Assembly: GCA_023392205.1 (NCBI GenBank)
Contig: JAEVZN010000527.1
Coordinates: forward strand, 1 to 8,313
Length of the DNA: 8,313 nt
Reading direction: 5' to 3'
Source: Pseudomonadota bacterium
GTDB lineage: Bacteria; Pseudomonadota; Alphaproteobacteria; Rhizobiales; Xanthobacteraceae
Positions 6,957 through 8,313 of the stretch are shown piece by piece (the first letter of the stretch is position 1; every line of letters starts with the position of its first letter). Under the pieces are notes generated by a model. That model was not told where the DNA came from. It saw only the letters and a program-made list of their open reading frames with translations, and made no database searches. Made by a program: the position numbers and the translations under genes.

Positions 6957-7969
6957 TGGAGAGCCCCGTTCTCGTGACCGGTGCGGCCGGCTTTATCGGC
7001 TTTCACGTCACGAAGCGGTTGCTTGACATGGGCTGCCGGGTGGTCGGCGTCGACGCGATGACGCCTTATTACGATCCGGCATTAAAGGAAGCGCGTTGCG
7101 CTGAGCTGGCGACGTCGAACGATTTCGAATTCGTCAGGCGCGATCTTGCGGACCGCGAGGTCACGTCGGCGCTTTTCAAAGAACGCCAATTTCCCTGTGT
7201 CATCCATCTGGCCGCGCAGGCTGGCGTACGGCATTCCCTGACGCATCCGCACGATTATGCCGACGCGAACCTGACCGGGTTCCTGAATATCCTCGAGGGT
7301 TGCCGCCACAATGGCTGCGAGAACCTGATCTTTGCGTCGTCCTCGTCGGTTTATGGCGCCAACACGAAACTGCCATTTCGCGCTTCCGACAATGTCGATC
7401 ACCCCATCAGCCTTTATGCGGCCAGCAAGAAGGCGAACGAATTGATGGCGCATTCCTATGCGCATCTTTATCGCCTGCCGGTGACGGGCCTGCGCTTTTT
7501 CACGGTCTACGGGCCATGGGGACGGCCGGACATGGCGATGTGGCTGTTTGCCGAAGCCATCCTGAAGGGGCAGCCGATCAGGTTGTTCAATCACGGCAAT
7601 ATGCGTCGCGATTTCACCTATGTGGACGACGTGGTGGAATCCATCGTGCGGCTCGTGGACCGCCCGGCCGCACCCGATCCGCAATGGTCGGGCGCCGCGC
7701 CCGATCCGGCGACATCGTCGGCGCCCTATCGCATCTACAATATCGGCAACAACGCGCCGGTCGAATTGCTGCATGTGGTGGGCGAGCTCGAGCGCTGCCT
7801 GGGCCTGAAGGCCAAGCGGGAATTGCTCCCCATGCAGCCCGGCGATGTGCCGGAAACCTATGCCGATGTGGACGACCTGATGCGCGATGTCGGATTTCGG
7901 CCGTCGACACCGATCGAAACGGGCATCCGCAATTTCGTCGATTGGTACCGGGCATACACCCGAACTTAA
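6956..7969 (+). CDS. lpsL: NAD-dependent uronate 4-epimerase (CapI/LpsL family, extended SDR)
   Basis: Predicted 337-residue cytoplasmic enzyme of the UDP-glucuronate 4-epimerase type, converting a UDP-gluco-uronate to the galacto form. Seen: GAAGFIG at residues 9-15 for NAD binding, HLAAQAGVRHS at 84-94, FASSSSVYG at 126-134, the catalytic YAASK at 154-158, FTVYGPWGRPDMA at 182-194 (a hallmark of the CapI/LpsL/GAE group), RRDFTYVDD at 217-225 and YNIGNNAPVEL at 261-271. Length is normal. Family knowledge points to UDP-GlcA, but the gene is fused by a TAATG stop/start overlap to a UDP-HexNAc dehydrogenase, so UDP-GlcNAcA/UDP-GalNAcA interconversion, as TviC does for Vi antigen, is an alternative. 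TviC itself belongs to the WbpP-like branch, which this sequence does not resemble. An alternative GTG start at 6944 would add four residues. Confidence 0.92.
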   Translation: MESPVLVTGAAGFIGFHVTKRLLDMGCRVVGVDAMTPYYDPALKEARCAELATSNDFEFVRRDLADREVTSALFKERQFPCVIHLAAQAGVRHSLTHPHDYADANLTGFLNILEGCRHNGCENLIFASSSSVYGANTKLPFRASDNVDHPISLYAASKKANELMAHSYAHLYRLPVTGLRFFTVYGPWGRPDMAMWLFAEAILKGQPIRLFNHGNMRRDFTYVDDVVESIVRLVDRPAAPDPQWSGAAPDPATSSAPYRIYNIGNNAPVELLHVVGELERCLGLKAKRELLPMQPGDVPETYADVDDLMRDVGFRPSTPIETGIRNFVDWYRAYTRT

Positions 7970-7985
7970 AGCCCGTATGCTTTAA
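7966..7985 (+). repeat. Inverted repeat overlapping the epimerase stop codon
   Basis: TTAAAGC (7966-7972) and GCTTTAA (7979-7985) form a perfect 7-bp inverted repeat with the 6-base loop CCGTAT. The left arm includes the TAA stop at 7967-7969. The stem is AT-rich and has no following U tract. It could be an operator, an RNA-processing or 3'-protecting hairpin, or chance. Confidence 0.35.
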
Positions 7986-7987
7986 GG

Positions 7988-8002
7988 CCGGTGCGATACC
8001 GG
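7988..8002 (+). repeat. Second inverted repeat in the epimerase-manC gap
   Basis: CCGGT (7988-7992) and ACCGG (7998-8002) form a perfect 5-bp GC-rich stem with loop GCGAT, two bases after the first inverted repeat. Downstream sequence is not T-rich, so a standard intrinsic terminator is unlikely; attenuation or an uncoupled start for manC is possible. Confidence 0.3.
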
Positions 8003-8023
8003 AGCAGTGGTGATTTACCCTTC

Positions 8024-8313
8024 ATGAACCAAGCGAAGTCATCCGACCTCATTATTCCGCTTGTGATGTGCGGCGGCGCCGGCACGCGCCTGTGGCCGTC
8101 GTCGCGCGAGGGGCGTCCGAAGCAGTTCCTTTCGCTGTTGGGATCACGGTCCACCTTTCAGGAGACGATGCTGCGGGTGGCGGATTCCGCGACTTTTGGC
8201 CGCCCGGCGGTGATCACCAACGTGCAGTACCGCTTCATCGTCAAGGATCAGCTCGCCGAGATCGGCGTCGAGGCCGATATCCTGCTCGAGCCTGCGCGCC
8301 GTGATTCGGGACC
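8024..8313 (+). CDS. manC: Mannose-1-phosphate guanylyltransferase (ManC type), 5' part only
   Basis: The first 96 codons of a GDP-mannose pyrophosphorylase, which makes GDP-mannose from GTP and mannose-1-phosphate in the cytoplasm; the gene runs off the window end. Seen: an N-terminal IIPLVMCGGAGTRLWPSSRE with the nucleotide-binding GGAGTRLWP at residues 17-25, RPKQFL at 31-36, a VITN at 63-66, and LLEPARRDSG at 87-96, in the order and spacing of the family. Whether it carries the C-terminal cupin phosphomannose isomerase domain of bifunctional ManC/AlgA proteins is outside the window. ATG 8024 gives the usual short N-terminus; the nearest Shine-Dalgarno-like sequence, GGTGA at 8009-8013, is weak. 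The 54-base gap and two inverted repeats set it apart from the tightly packed genes upstream, so its expression may be partly separate. Confidence 0.92.
   Translation, partial: MNQAKSSDLIIPLVMCGGAGTRLWPSSREGRPKQFLSLLGSRSTFQETMLRVADSATFGRPAVITNVQYRFIVKDQLAEIGVEADILLEPARRDSG

Overview
This window is a GC-rich, gene-dense surface-polysaccharide (capsule, LPS O-chain or exopolysaccharide) locus. Third codon positions are mostly G or C. The protein styles suggest an alphaproteobacterium, probably Rhizobiales (for example the Bradyrhizobium/Afipia side); that assignment is a judgement from family resemblance, not a search. I see no tRNA, rRNA, CRISPR array, insertion sequence or phage gene. Nearly every base is coding.

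Layout: (1) 11-1707, plus strand: a CMP-sugar synthetase of the acylneuraminate cytidylyltransferase family, overlapping by one base a NodB-type polysaccharide deacetylase. (2) 1720-3144, minus strand: a single counter-transcribed 'surface carbohydrate biosynthesis' protein with GT-B-like features and EEG and HP motifs reminiscent of bacterial polysialyltransferases. It converges on the deacetylase with a 12-base gap. (3) 3145-3327: a short divergent leader with a perfect 10-bp palindrome. (4) 3328-7969, plus strand: an LpxL/HtrB-like acyltransferase that lacks the expected active-site His, a GT4 glycosyltransferase, a TviB/WbpO-type UDP-HexNAc 6-dehydrogenase and a CapI/LpsL-type uronate 4-epimerase. 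(5) After a 54-base gap holding two adjacent inverted repeats, the 5' part of a ManC-type mannose-1-phosphate guanylyltransferase, cut by the window end.

How the genes may work together (inference): the dehydrogenase and epimerase supply UDP-HexNAc uronic acids; ManC supplies GDP-mannose and its derivatives; the CMP-sugar synthetase activates a nonulosonate or Kdo-like acid; the GT4 enzyme and possibly the minus-strand protein assemble the glycan; the deacetylase trims an N- or O-acetyl group; and the acyltransferase-like protein may place a lipid on the glycan or a lipid carrier. The co-occurrence of a TviB-like dehydrogenase, a uronate epimerase and an LpxL-like acyltransferase recalls the Salmonella Typhi Vi antigen system, where the LpxL homologue VexE is needed for the lipid anchor. 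Here they sit beside CMP-sugar genes, giving an unusual mosaic. The most interesting points are the His-less acyltransferase and the candidate CMP-sugar synthetase/transferase pair.
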